Of a stretch of DNA of 33,291 bases, positions 22,656 to 30,949 are shown piece by piece. The notes below the pieces were generated by a model, which saw only the letters and a program-made list of their open reading frames with translations, was not told the origin of the DNA and did not search any database. A program made the translations under genes and the position numbers. The first letter of the stretch is position 1; each line of letters opens with the position of its first letter. The DNA is from CAZAQK01 sp050249355 (GTDB taxonomy: Bacteria; Pseudomonadota; Alphaproteobacteria; Rickettsiales; SXRF01): positions 1 to 33,291 of the forward strand of contig JBFWQQ010000010.1 in assembly GCA_050249355.1 (NCBI GenBank). Reading direction: 5' to 3'.

Positions 22656-24746
22656 ATGACAAAAAAACTACTCATAACGCTGGGCGTGTTATTCGTCATT
22701 GTGGTGATCGCCGCGCGCGTGATCCCCAGCTTCATTTCCGAAGATCGTATCAAGACAGTCGTAACCGAAAAGACCGAAGAACTTTTAGGCTATGATATCA
22801 CTATCAACGGTGCACTGAATTTCCGTATTTTTCCGGTCGCCGGTGTGTATATGGAAGATGTTACGATCGGCAAAGGCACAGAAGCTAAATCGACACTTGC
22901 AACCTTCAAGTCGATGAAGGTCGATGTAGAAACGCTGGCGCTGCTTAACGGCGACGTGATCATCAAAAACCTGCTACTGAATGATCCGATCATTCAGCTG
23001 GTGGTCGATAAATCCGGAAAGCAGAACTGGAAAGCGCAAACCAAGGATGGCGGAGATACGATTTACCGCTCCGATGCCCCAAAAACACAGTCGGAGAAAG
23101 AAAAGACAGTGCGCAGCCTGTCGCTTGAGGATGTCCGTATCAGCAACGGTCTGGTGACTTACCGCGACGAACGCAGCGATGAGCAATGGCAGGCAAAGAA
23201 TATCAATATCAACATCTCGTTAGACGATATGGACTCGCCATTCGAGGTCGATGGCCGACTGGAATACAACGAGCAGAGTATACAGTTCAGCAGTACATTC
23301 GGGACGCTCAGCAGCTTCCTGCAAAAACAGAAAGCAGAGATCGACAGTAAGATAAAAAGCGCATTTTTAAGTATTGAAGCCAAGGGTAAGATCGATGGCG
23401 GCAGTTATTCAGGAATCACTTCTTTATCTGCCAGCCCATTGCCAAAAGCCATCGAATGGTTGAGCGGGAACCCGCTGGGTGCAAAATTTTCCTCTGCATT
23501 GCCTATGGAATTGAGCAGCATCACCCATTGTTCACCGGACCAGTGCAACTTTTCCGATGCGAAGGTTAGGCTGGCCAGTATCGAGGCGACCGGCAAGGTT
23601 AAAACCGTTTTTAACAAGAACGTACCCGCCATCGAGGTGATACTCAACACCAACGAACTGGATCTTGACCTGTTTAAAACCCTGCCGCAGCAGGCCTCAA
23701 CGCAATCACTTTTTTCCAGCGCACACGCCGCCGACGACTGGAGCACCAAGCCCATGAATTTTGATGTACTGCGCGCCATGAATCTGATCGCCAATATCAA
23801 TGCCGCAGGTATCAAAGTGCAGGGCATGCAGATAGGCAAAACCCTGCTGCGCGCCAAAATAGAGCGTTCGGTGCTCTCGATGGATATTGTCGATGCTGAA
23901 TTTTATCAGGGCAAAGCTACTGTCATTGCAACGGTGGATGCATCAAAACCCGTACCCCGTATCTCAAAACAGATCGATTTCCGTGACGTGCAAATGGAAC
24001 CTTTCCTGAAAGATGCGCAGATCACCGACCGTTTCAAAGGAAAATCTACCCTGAAATTTGGCATGAACACATCCGGTAAAACACAAAAAGAACTAGTATC
24101 CAACATGGATGGGAACGGCTCGTTCAACTGCAGTGATGGCAGTTACAAGGGCGCAAACATCGCGCAAATGATACGAAACGTGCAATCCGCCTTCAAGGAC
24201 GTGAACACCGAAGCGCAAACCACGGATTTTTCTGAGATCACCGGCACATTCACCATGGCCGGCGGCGTGCTCTCAAACCAGGATATGGTTATGAAAGCGC
24301 CGCTGCTTAGGGCATCAGGAAAAGGTACGGTGAACCTGCCGCTGCAGACCATCAATTACCGTATCGAGCCGGAAGTCGTTGAAACCGCGCAAGGACAGGG
24401 TGGCAAGGACAAAAAAGGGTTGGGCGTTCCCGTGCTTATCACCGGCCCGCTGGATGCGCCGCGTTATCATGCGGATGTGGTAGGAACGATTAAGAATATT
24501 GCAGAAAATCCCGAGCAGCTGAAAGAAACCGTGAAGGATGTAAAATCGCAGATAAAAGCCATTAAAAAGGGCGATGGCGATGCGATAAAAGGATTGCTTG
24601 GTGGCTTTGTAAAGCAGAAGCAACCCGCCGAACAGCCAGCACCGGCAGCGCAGGAAGCTACACCTGCTACCGAAGAGGCCGCCCCAGCAGCTGGCACAAC
24701 TGAACCGCAGCCAACAGCCGACCCTGCGACCGCTCCGGCACAATAA
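22656..24746 (+). CDS. AsmA family protein
   Basis: This is a 696-residue inner-membrane-anchored periplasmic protein. One N-terminal helix (about 4-24, LLITLGVLFVIVVIAARVI) is followed by the AsmA-type start (LLGYDITINGALNFRIFPVAG, then VTIGKGTEAKSTLATFKSM) and long beta-rich regions. The conserved C-terminal AsmA segment has GSFNCSDGSYKGANIAQMIR, then VLSNQDMVMKAPLLRASGKG. The last 40 residues are a Pro/Ala/Glu/Thr-rich, disordered tail. By family analogy it takes part in outer-membrane lipid homeostasis. AAGGA overlapping the aroC stop serves as ribosome-binding site. It abuts hisI tail to tail with no gap. Confidence 0.9.
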   Translation: MTKKLLITLGVLFVIVVIAARVIPSFISEDRIKTVVTEKTEELLGYDITINGALNFRIFPVAGVYMEDVTIGKGTEAKSTLATFKSMKVDVETLALLNGDVIIKNLLLNDPIIQLVVDKSGKQNWKAQTKDGGDTIYRSDAPKTQSEKEKTVRSLSLEDVRISNGLVTYRDERSDEQWQAKNININISLDDMDSPFEVDGRLEYNEQSIQFSSTFGTLSSFLQKQKAEIDSKIKSAFLSIEAKGKIDGGSYSGITSLSASPLPKAIEWLSGNPLGAKFSSALPMELSSITHCSPDQCNFSDAKVRLASIEATGKVKTVFNKNVPAIEVILNTNELDLDLFKTLPQQASTQSLFSSAHAADDWSTKPMNFDVLRAMNLIANINAAGIKVQGMQIGKTLLRAKIERSVLSMDIVDAEFYQGKATVIATVDASKPVPRISKQIDFRDVQMEPFLKDAQITDRFKGKSTLKFGMNTSGKTQKELVSNMDGNGSFNCSDGSYKGANIAQMIRNVQSAFKDVNTEAQTTDFSEITGTFTMAGGVLSNQDMVMKAPLLRASGKGTVNLPLQTINYRIEPEVVETAQGQGGKDKKGLGVPVLITGPLDAPRYHADVVGTIKNIAENPEQLKETVKDVKSQIKAIKKGDGDAIKGLLGGFVKQKQPAEQPAPAAQEATPATEEAAPAAGTTEPQPTADPATAPAQ

Positions 24747-25076
24747 TTATAATATCTGGGTAAAAAAGCAGCTGGGCTGGCCGGTATGGCAGGCAGGGCC
24801 TGTTTGCTCGACAATGGCCAGCAGCGTGTCGCCATCGCAATCCAGATGCAGCTCTTTCAACTCCTGCGTATGGCCCGATGTTTCGCCTTTACGCCATAGC
24901 GCATTGCGTGAGCGTGACCAGTAATGCATTTGCTTCGTCTGTAATGTTTTTTCTATGGCCCCGGCATTCATCCACGCCATCATGAGCACCTTGCCTGTGT
25001 GATGGCATTGCGCGATCGCCGGCACCAGGCCTGCATCGTTGAAAGTGATTTTTGCTATAAGCTCGGTGCTATCCAT
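24747..25076 (-). CDS. hisI: Phosphoribosyl-AMP cyclohydrolase
   Basis: HisI opens the adenine ring of phosphoribosyl-AMP, the third step of histidine synthesis. The protein has 109 residues from ATG 25076. TGKVLMMAWMN (27-37), YWSRSRNALWRKGETSGHTQ (52-71), the Mg-binding Asp79/Asp81/Asp83 and the zinc cysteines 80, 96 and 103 (DCDGDTLL, GPACHTG, PSCFF) are all present. A longer reading to 25199 would overlap xthA and adds non-conserved sequence. It stands alone, away from other his genes, 2 bp after xthA in the same direction. It has no HisE domain. Confidence 0.96.
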   Translation of the reverse strand: MDSTELIAKITFNDAGLVPAIAQCHHTGKVLMMAWMNAGAIEKTLQTKQMHYWSRSRNALWRKGETSGHTQELKELHLDCDGDTLLAIVEQTGPACHTGQPSCFFTQIL

Positions 25077-25078
25077 AT

Positions 25079-25876
25079 TCACGCCGCCAGCTTGATATCT
25101 GCTAAAATAGGAATATGATCCGACGGCGACTCCCAGTCGCGCGCGTGCGGCATGGACTGGTAGCGCCCCAGCGCGCTTTTTAACCCCGGCGTCACCCAAA
25201 TATGGTCGAGGCGACGGCCACGGTTGGATTTCTTCCAGTCGCGGTTACGATAGCTCCACCAGCTGTAAAGCTTTTCTTCGGCTGGCACAAAATGCCGCCC
25301 GACATCCACCCAGCCCAGAACAGCTTGCAACGCATCCAGGCGCTCAACTTCCGGCGGCGTATGGCTGACCACATTCAGCAGCTGCTTGTGTGACCATACA
25401 TCATGCTCGAGCGGGGCAATATTAAAGTCACCGACGATCACTGTGTTCTGGCCAGATTTTTTTACTTCCTTCGACCACTCTGCCATATGCTCAACAAAGC
25501 GTAGCTTAAAGCCATAAGCCGGGTTTTCCAACGGATCAGGGATATCACCACCGGCGGGTACATAGAAATTATGCAATGCGGTGCCATCTGGCAGCAATGC
25601 AGCAATATGGCGCTTATCATCCGAATCACCAAAGCGGATGGATTGCAGCCGTTGCAGCGGCACTTTTGAAAGTATCGCCACGCCGTTATAGCTTTTCTGG
25701 CCACTGAAAAGCGCATGTCCAAAGCCCAGCTGTTTGAGCGATTCCAGCGGAAACAACTCATCGACCACCTTGGTTTCCTGCAGGCAGAGGATATCCGGAT
25801 TTTCTTGTTCAATCAGTGATTTAAGCAGTGGAATACGGATCCGTACCGAGTTGATATTCCATGTGGCAATGCGCAT
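25079..25876 (-). CDS. xthA: Exodeoxyribonuclease III (AP endonuclease)
   Basis: This enzyme cleaves DNA at abasic sites and trims damaged 3' ends in base-excision repair. It has 265 residues in the exonuclease III/APE1 fold. It shows ATWNINSVR (4-12), the metal ligand Glu34 in CLQETK, NFYVPAGGD, VGDFNIAP at about 147-154, RGRRLDHIWV and the terminal catalytic SDHIPI. It lies in a short unit with hisI and is divergent from ubiH. Confidence 0.96.
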   Translation of the reverse strand: MRIATWNINSVRIRIPLLKSLIEQENPDILCLQETKVVDELFPLESLKQLGFGHALFSGQKSYNGVAILSKVPLQRLQSIRFGDSDDKRHIAALLPDGTALHNFYVPAGGDIPDPLENPAYGFKLRFVEHMAEWSKEVKKSGQNTVIVGDFNIAPLEHDVWSHKQLLNVVSHTPPEVERLDALQAVLGWVDVGRHFVPAEEKLYSWWSYRNRDWKKSNRGRRLDHIWVTPGLKSALGRYQSMPHARDWESPSDHIPILADIKLAA

Positions 25877-25890
25877 AAAGAAAAATAGCC

Positions 25891-25982
25891 CGTAACTGGA
25901 TTACTTGATGACTGGAAATAAGAGGAATAATATGCTTTGCGCATGCTGTCCAGTTATCCAGTCACCGAGTCATCGCGTTACG
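25891..25982. repeat. Imperfect palindrome spanning the ubiH start
   Basis: The 26-base arms are at 25891-25916 (beginning CGTAACTGG, ending ATGACTGGA) and 25957-25982 (TCCAGTCACCGAGTC, then ending GTTACG). They match at 21 of 26 positions around a 40-base loop that holds the ribosome-binding site and start codons of ubiH. The right arm is translated as about residues 5-14 of UbiH (YPVTESSRYD). The sequence is of the GGATNACTNGATGACTGG style seen in dispersed repeats. Confidence 0.65.
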
Positions 25983-26018
25983 ATGTCGCTATCAGCGGCG
26001 GCGGCTTTGCCGGTATGA
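25932..26018 (+). other. Short 28-codon reading frame overlapping the ubiH start
   Basis: The best ribosome-binding site upstream of ubiH, AGAGGA (25921-25926), is spaced ideally (5 bases) for ATG 25932, which is out of frame with ubiH and ends at TGA 26016-26018. The peptide (MLCACCPVIQSPSHRV and on) has no recognisable features. It may be a chance result of the palindromic element, or a short coupled leader frame affecting ubiH translation. Confidence 0.2.
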
Positions 26019-27202
26019 CGCTGGCGATCGCGCTCGCACAAGATGGCCTGCAGGTATTGCTGATCGAAAAAGGTGCGATCAGTGATCAGCTGGCCCCCGC
26101 ATTCGATGGCCGGGTCAGCGCCATTGCCCTCGGCTCGCAGCGCATACTGGATTCTGTCGGGGCGTGGCGGGCTATGGCAACGCATGCGGAACCGATCCGC
26201 GATATCCGCGTATCCGATGGCGATACGCCGTTCTTCCTGCATTACGACCACAACGAGATCCGCAGCCAGACCAATGGCGCACCGTTCGGTTATATTGTGG
26301 AGAACCGCTATATCCGCCATGCGCTGGTGCAACGCCTGCAACATGAGAATATCACGCTGGCGCAGCATTGCAGTGTATCGAGCATAACCAGTGACGCTAC
26401 CGGCGTACACATTACTTTGAGTGATGGCAGACAGACGCAAGCCGCCCTGCTGGTAGGAGCAGACGGAAAATTCTCCTCTATCCGCAGCATGGCTGGCATT
26501 AAGGACATACGCGCCAGCTACAGGCAGACCGCCATCGTATGTACGATATGTCACGAACACCCGCATGAAGGGCTGGCGCAGGAGCGCTTTTTGCCCGCCG
26601 GTCCGTTCGCCGTGCTACCGATGACCGGCAACCGTTCATCACTGGTGTGGGTGGAACCCGATGACCGGGTGCAGTTGTATATGGATCTGCCGGACGATGA
26701 ATTTGTACAGGAAATCACCGAGCGCACAGGAAATTATCTTGGCACGATATCAGTGGAAGGAAAACGTTTTTGCTATCCGCTGACACTCGTGCACGCTAAC
26801 CAGTATGTACAAGGCCGTATTGTGCTGGCCGGTGATGCCGCCCATGCGATTCACCCCATAGCAGGGCAGGGAGTAAACCTTGGATTTCGTGATGTTGGCG
26901 TGCTGGCAGAACTACTCAGCAGGCAGCACCGGCTGGGGCTGGATATTGGTGCACCCGCAGTACTGCAACACTATCAGCGCTGGCGGCGGTTTGACAATTT
27001 TACTATGCTTGCCGTGACCGATACACTTACACGCCTGTTCTCCAATACACTGCTGCCATTACGGCTGGCGCGTGGGGTAGGGATGTGGGCCGTTGGTCAG
27101 ACCAAACCACTCAAACGCTTTTTTATGTTGCATGCCATGGGGCTGACAGGCGATATTCCTGCAATGGCAAAACAAAGATCAGGAACCAACCCCCATGACT
27201 AA
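25943..27202 (+). CDS. ubiH: UbiH/UbiF/VisC-family FAD-dependent hydroxylase (ubiquinone biosynthesis)
   Basis: This is a flavoprotein monooxygenase expected to hydroxylate the ubiquinone ring at the inner membrane. It has the dinucleotide-binding ISGGGFAGMTLAIALAQDG (17-35), DGRVSAIALG, the DG motif VGADGKFSSIRSMAG, and the GD motif VLAGDAAHAIHPIAGQGVNLGFRD, all in the correct order, with C-terminal family helices. Which ring carbon it acts on cannot be told. The start is uncertain: ATG 25943, or TTG 25937, which is better spaced from AGAGGA (25921-25926). The first residues derive from a palindromic repeat (25891-25982). The 3' end overlaps the next gene by 8 bp. Confidence 0.92.
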   Translation: MLSSYPVTESSRYDVAISGGGFAGMTLAIALAQDGLQVLLIEKGAISDQLAPAFDGRVSAIALGSQRILDSVGAWRAMATHAEPIRDIRVSDGDTPFFLHYDHNEIRSQTNGAPFGYIVENRYIRHALVQRLQHENITLAQHCSVSSITSDATGVHITLSDGRQTQAALLVGADGKFSSIRSMAGIKDIRASYRQTAIVCTICHEHPHEGLAQERFLPAGPFAVLPMTGNRSSLVWVEPDDRVQLYMDLPDDEFVQEITERTGNYLGTISVEGKRFCYPLTLVHANQYVQGRIVLAGDAAHAIHPIAGQGVNLGFRDVGVLAELLSRQHRLGLDIGAPAVLQHYQRWRRFDNFTMLAVTDTLTRLFSNTLLPLRLARGVGMWAVGQTKPLKRFFMLHAMGLTGDIPAMAKQRSGTNPHD

Positions 27203-29150
27203 CCCGAATGCGTTACAGCCCGAATCAACGGGCAGCACCGAACAATATGGCGCGCTGTGGCGGCCCACCGAAGAGCGCATAAAAAAAACCAATGCGTATG
27301 CATTGATGCAGGAGAAGGGGCTGACCCGCTGGGATGAGCTGTATGAATATTCTATCCTACAAGGCCGCCAGTTCTGGGTGGATGTGGTAAAGCGCCTCGG
27401 CGTTCCGTTCAAGAACGGCTATGCGCCCACACCGGATAATATCGTCGACCTGTCGAACGTAGAATATCCCCTGTGGATGCCGGGTGCACAACTTAATATC
27501 GTTGACCTGTGCTTTATTGCCCCGCAGGAGAGCACCGCGCTGATATACCGCCGCGAAGGGGCCGATCATTCCGAGCATTTCACCTATGAAGACCTCGACC
27601 GCCTGAGCAACCGCGTAGCCAGCAGCCTGGCCGCCATGGGCTATAAATCGGGTGACCGTATCGCCATCGATATGCCGATGAATGTCGAAGCGGTGGCAGC
27701 CTATCTTGGCATATTGAAGCTTGGTGGCGTGGTGGTGTGCCTTGCCGATAGCTTCAAGGAACCGGATATCGAGATACGCATGGATGTGGCAAACCCGGTA
27801 AAAGCCATATTTACGCAAGATTTTACCGGCATCATCAAACGCTACCCACTTTATGCATGCGTGGTAAATGCCAAGAACATGCCTGCAGCCATCGTGGTGA
27901 CCGACAGCGAGGAACCGCGCGCAAGTATACGGGGGCAGGATATATACTGGCCTGATTTTATGAAAATGGGCAGTGACTATTTTACATCCGCCACTAAACA
28001 GGCGGATGATGCTATATGCATCCTGTTTTCATCCTCGACCAGCAATCCTAAGGAAAAAGATGGCGAGAAGCCAAAACCGCCCAAGGCAATACCGTGGAAG
28101 GCTCATACCGCAATTAAAAGTGCTATGGACGCGCATTTCCACCATGACATGCAGCCCGGAAAGGTTCTTTGTTGGCCAACTAACTTAGGGTGGATGATGG
28201 GCAGTTTCGCTATATTTGCTGCACTTGGCAATAAAGGGACACTAGCTATATTCGATGCCTCGCCACTAACCACCGAATTTGCCAAATTCGTTGAAAGCAG
28301 CAAAGTCGATGTGCTGGGCCTGGTGCCGGGCATATCCGAAAGCTGGCAAAAAACCGGCTACCTTAAAGGGGCCAACTGGAATTGTGTGGATTGCTTCAGC
28401 TCCACCGGATCACCTTCTAATGCGCAGAACTACCACTTCCTGATGTCACAGGTGGAAGGCTTCGCACCGGTGATCGAGTATATGGGCGGCACCGAGATCG
28501 GTGGCGGCTACCTGAGTTCCAGTGTGCTGCATCCGGCCAGCCCCTCATGCTTTACCACCGCGACACTGGGCACCGATATTTTTGTGGCACCCGAGGCCAA
28601 TGAAGACATGGGCAAGGGCGAGGTGTTCATCGTCATGCGCAATGGCCCGGGTGAATGCCCCCCTATGGGCCTTTCCACCGAGCTGATGAATTTCAATCAC
28701 CACGATAAATATTTCAGTCGTGGCCTGCGCTCTTCTGAAGGCTACCTGCTGCGTGAACATGGCGATGTCATCGTAACGCGTGAAGATGGCTTTATCATGT
28801 CCAATGGCCGCGCCGATGATGGCATCAACCTCAATGGGATCAAAACCAGCTCACTGGATATCGAGAATTATATCAAATCGGCCCAAATCGAGGGTCTTAA
28901 GGAAGTTGCAGCGATTGCCGTGCGCCCACCCAAGGGCGGCGAGGACTGGCTGGTGATATTTGCAACAGCACAACCGGAAATAACATCCATGAGCCTGCGC
29001 AAGCACATGCGCGATGCCATAAAACGCTATAATCCGCAGCTGGCAAAGATCCACGACGTTGTGCTGATCGAAAAAATGCCGCTGACGGCCACCGGAAAAT
29101 TACGCCGGCGCTGGCTGCAGGACACGTATTTTGAACAGCATTGCAACTGA
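27195..29150 (+). CDS. AMP-forming acyl-CoA synthetase, AAE17/AAE18-like, with altered P-loop
   Basis: This 651-residue member of the acyl-activating enzyme superfamily resembles plant peroxisomal AAE17/AAE18 and their bacterial relatives. Shared marks are CWPTNLGWMMG (326-336), CFSSTGSPSN (400-409), IEYMGGTEIGGGY (427-439), GRADDGINLNGIK and the C-terminal catalytic lysine in TATGKLRRRWL (Lys635). The phosphate-binding loop is unusual. Relatives have SSGTTGEPKAIPW, but here residues 279-301 read SSSTSNPKEKDGEKPKPPK then AIPW: both loop glycines are lost and about ten charged residues are inserted. Adenylation may be impaired or altered. The substrate is unknown. The ATG overlaps the ubiH stop, so the two genes are coupled. 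Confidence 0.85.
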   Translation: MTNPNALQPESTGSTEQYGALWRPTEERIKKTNAYALMQEKGLTRWDELYEYSILQGRQFWVDVVKRLGVPFKNGYAPTPDNIVDLSNVEYPLWMPGAQLNIVDLCFIAPQESTALIYRREGADHSEHFTYEDLDRLSNRVASSLAAMGYKSGDRIAIDMPMNVEAVAAYLGILKLGGVVVCLADSFKEPDIEIRMDVANPVKAIFTQDFTGIIKRYPLYACVVNAKNMPAAIVVTDSEEPRASIRGQDIYWPDFMKMGSDYFTSATKQADDAICILFSSSTSNPKEKDGEKPKPPKAIPWKAHTAIKSAMDAHFHHDMQPGKVLCWPTNLGWMMGSFAIFAALGNKGTLAIFDASPLTTEFAKFVESSKVDVLGLVPGISESWQKTGYLKGANWNCVDCFSSTGSPSNAQNYHFLMSQVEGFAPVIEYMGGTEIGGGYLSSSVLHPASPSCFTTATLGTDIFVAPEANEDMGKGEVFIVMRNGPGECPPMGLSTELMNFNHHDKYFSRGLRSSEGYLLREHGDVIVTREDGFIMSNGRADDGINLNGIKTSSLDIENYIKSAQIEGLKEVAAIAVRPPKGGEDWLVIFATAQPEITSMSLRKHMRDAIKRYNPQLAKIHDVVLIEKMPLTATGKLRRRWLQDTYFEQHCN

Positions 29151-29222
29151 CAACCACTAGTGCACATAAGCCACACTCCGTAACAAGCAGCTATGCTTTC
29201 CCGGGCATTTGCGTTGTTATCA

Positions 29223-29252
29223 TTGACAAAATCACTGATACGTGGCGATAAA
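29223..29252 (+). promoter_or_regulatory. Candidate sigma-70 promoter for the outer-membrane channel gene
   Basis: A perfect TTGACA (29223-29228), an 18-bp spacer and GATAAA (29247-29252, four of six) lie just after the acyl-CoA synthetase gene. Transcription would begin near 29259. That makes the upstream GTG at 29242 unusable and supports ATG 29281 as the start of the next gene. Confidence 0.5.
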
Positions 29253-29280
29253 TAACCAAAATGAATTTTCAATTTCTTTC

Positions 29281-30576
29281 ATGGGGGCCGTTCTGCGTTG
29301 CATTAAAAGACTGACCCGGCATCGTCACGGGGTAAAATTTTCTTTTTTCTCAATAGTATTTTTTGTTTCGCTTAACGTAGCACTTCTGGGCAGTGCCGCC
29401 AGTGCCACAGCTGAGGAAAGCATTTCAGCCGATGAGGTGCGCAGCCTGATGGAACTGGTGAAAGAGCAGAAACAGCAACTTAAGGCACAGCAAAAGAAAC
29501 TCGATGCGCTGGAAAAAAAGGTCAGCGAGCTGTCGAGTGCACAACAGCCTGTAGCTAAAGCAGGAGCCAAACCAACGCCGGGATATTATGACGCGCCTCG
29601 CGGTCAACAGCATGCTAAGGCCGAAGCCCCGGATGAAGTGGGCATGGAAAGAAAGCCAGAAGATGATGAAAAGCCACCCGAGATAGCCGCTGAGCTAGAG
29701 CAGGGCGGGGTATTGCTGCAAAAAGGCAAAATGGTGGTAACGCCTGGCTTCGAATATACCCGGTCTTCGGCGACCCTGGTTTCTATCGAAGGTTTCAGTG
29801 TGATACCTGCCATCAATATCGGCACCTTCCAGATATCTAAGGCCGGGCGCGACATACTGACCGAGTCTATCGCGGCAAGGCTGGGGGTCACCAACCGACT
29901 GGAAATAGAAGGCCGCATCCCATTCGTGTATCGCCGTGACAGCACCACAGGCCGTCCTATCGGCGGTGGCGCCTCCACGGACACCACCACACGGCAGGCA
30001 AACAGTGGGCTGGGAGATATAGAACTTGGCGCACACTACCAGATGAACAGCGGTCAGGATGGCTGGCCCTTCCTGGTATCCAACCTGCGCTTTAAAACCA
30101 TCACGGGCGAAGGCCCATTTGAGATACCGGTAGCCAGCAATGGCCTGCTTACCCGCCTGCCGACCGGCACCGGGTTTTACGCCCTGCAACCCAGCATTAC
30201 CGCTATTTACCCGTCCGATCCCATCGTGTATTACGCCAATCTGGGCTATTTACATAATTTCGAGCGCAATTTTGGCGGAACCGTTGGGAAAGTGGAACCT
30301 GGTGACAGCATAAGCGCCGCGTTCGGTATGAGCATGTCGTTCAACGACCGTGCCTCTTTCAGCATAGGCTATAGCCATAGCACAGTATTGAAGTCGGAGC
30401 AGAATGATGTCAGTATCAACGGGGATCTCCTGCAGGTTGGCTCGCTGGATCTGGGATATGCCTACCAGCTTGATGACCGCTACAGCCTGAACTTCAATGT
30501 GAGCGCTGGTCTTACCGATGACGCACCAGATACCCGTGTAGGCATTCGCGTACCCATCAAGTTCGATGTGTTTTAG
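29281..30576 (+). CDS. FapF-like outer-membrane beta-barrel channel with N-terminal coiled coil
   Basis: The protein has 431 residues from ATG 29281. A long signal peptide (hydrophobic core 19-37, likely cleavage after SATA at 44) is followed by a coiled coil at about 51-89 (SLMELVKEQKQQLKAQQKKL, then DALEKKVSEL). Next come a Pro/charged linker to about 147 and a beta-barrel domain that begins GGVLLQKGKMVVTPGFEY and ends in VPIKFDVF with a C-terminal Phe, as outer-membrane barrels do. This layout and length match FapF, the Pseudomonas amyloid-secretion channel, and the related proteins annotated as MetA-pathway phenol degradation-like transporters. That match is from memory of the family. Its position just upstream of a repeat-rich secreted protein supports an export role. 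A GTG at 29242 would add 13 residues but lies in the predicted promoter. Confidence 0.75.
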   Translation: MGAVLRCIKRLTRHRHGVKFSFFSIVFFVSLNVALLGSAASATAEESISADEVRSLMELVKEQKQQLKAQQKKLDALEKKVSELSSAQQPVAKAGAKPTPGYYDAPRGQQHAKAEAPDEVGMERKPEDDEKPPEIAAELEQGGVLLQKGKMVVTPGFEYTRSSATLVSIEGFSVIPAINIGTFQISKAGRDILTESIAARLGVTNRLEIEGRIPFVYRRDSTTGRPIGGGASTDTTTRQANSGLGDIELGAHYQMNSGQDGWPFLVSNLRFKTITGEGPFEIPVASNGLLTRLPTGTGFYALQPSITAIYPSDPIVYYANLGYLHNFERNFGGTVGKVEPGDSISAAFGMSMSFNDRASFSIGYSHSTVLKSEQNDVSINGDLLQVGSLDLGYAYQLDDRYSLNFNVSAGLTDDAPDTRVGIRVPIKFDVF

Positions 30577-30738
30577 CTCGCTTACACATTAATTTAACTC
30601 CTCATCAATTAATTTTTATTGCCCACATATATTAATTCAGGGCATTATTTTTTCATGTTTTGGGTTGTATTGATAAATAATTTTATACGCCGCATAAATT
30701 ATTTATTTAACCCACTAAAAGAATTGCCTGTGGATTAT

Positions 30739-30765
30739 ACAACTAACACAGTTGTTATATAACAA
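30739..30765. promoter_or_regulatory. Overlapping palindromes, candidate operator
   Basis: ACAACT-AACAC-AGTTGT (30739-30755) overlaps the perfect 14-base palindrome TTGTTATATAACAA (30752-30765). Two overlapping dyads about 50 bp upstream of the possible -35 look like an activator or repressor site. No regulator can be named from sequence. Confidence 0.45.
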
Positions 30766-30851
30766 ATAAATAATAAATGCGCCAAAAAAGCAGTACAGCC
30801 ATAAAAAATATACGCTTGACTTTAATTACCATACGACTATCCCGTTTGATT

Positions 30852-30878
30852 CGTTAACGGCAATCCATGCCGTTAGTG
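30852..30878 (+). promoter_or_regulatory. 5'-leader hairpin with T-rich tail
   Basis: TAACGGCA (30855-30862) and TGCCGTTA (30868-30875) form a perfect 8-bp stem around ATCCA. Two G-T pairs and one C-G pair extend it to 30852-30878, and TTTTG follows at 30879-30883. In the mRNA of the repeat protein it would lie near the 5' end. It may stabilise the transcript or act as an attenuator/terminator. Confidence 0.5.
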
Positions 30879-30949
30879 TTTTGTTCAATATTGTTGCCAG
30901 TTCTTGCTTTTCTGCTGAGTGGCCGCAATTACATGGGAGTTTTCCAATC

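Larger units (their letters stand above)
30577..30949. other. 373-bp AT-rich regulatory region before the repeat protein
   Basis: No gene is visible here. It contains a weak AT-only inverted repeat with a T-run just after the channel gene (ATTAATT 30588-30594 and AATTAAT 30607-30613, then TTTT), which may end that transcript. It also holds overlapping operator-like palindromes (30739-30765), a TTGACT at 30816-30821 as a possible -35 without a good -10, and a strong leader hairpin (30852-30878). GGGAG at 30935-30939 is the ribosome-binding site for ATG 30950. The size and content suggest separately regulated expression of the repeat protein. Confidence 0.6.

Noticed and set aside
29242..29280. 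GTG start for the outer-membrane channel at 29242
   Set aside because: It lies between the -35 and -10 of the best promoter candidate, and the signal peptide fits better from ATG 29281.
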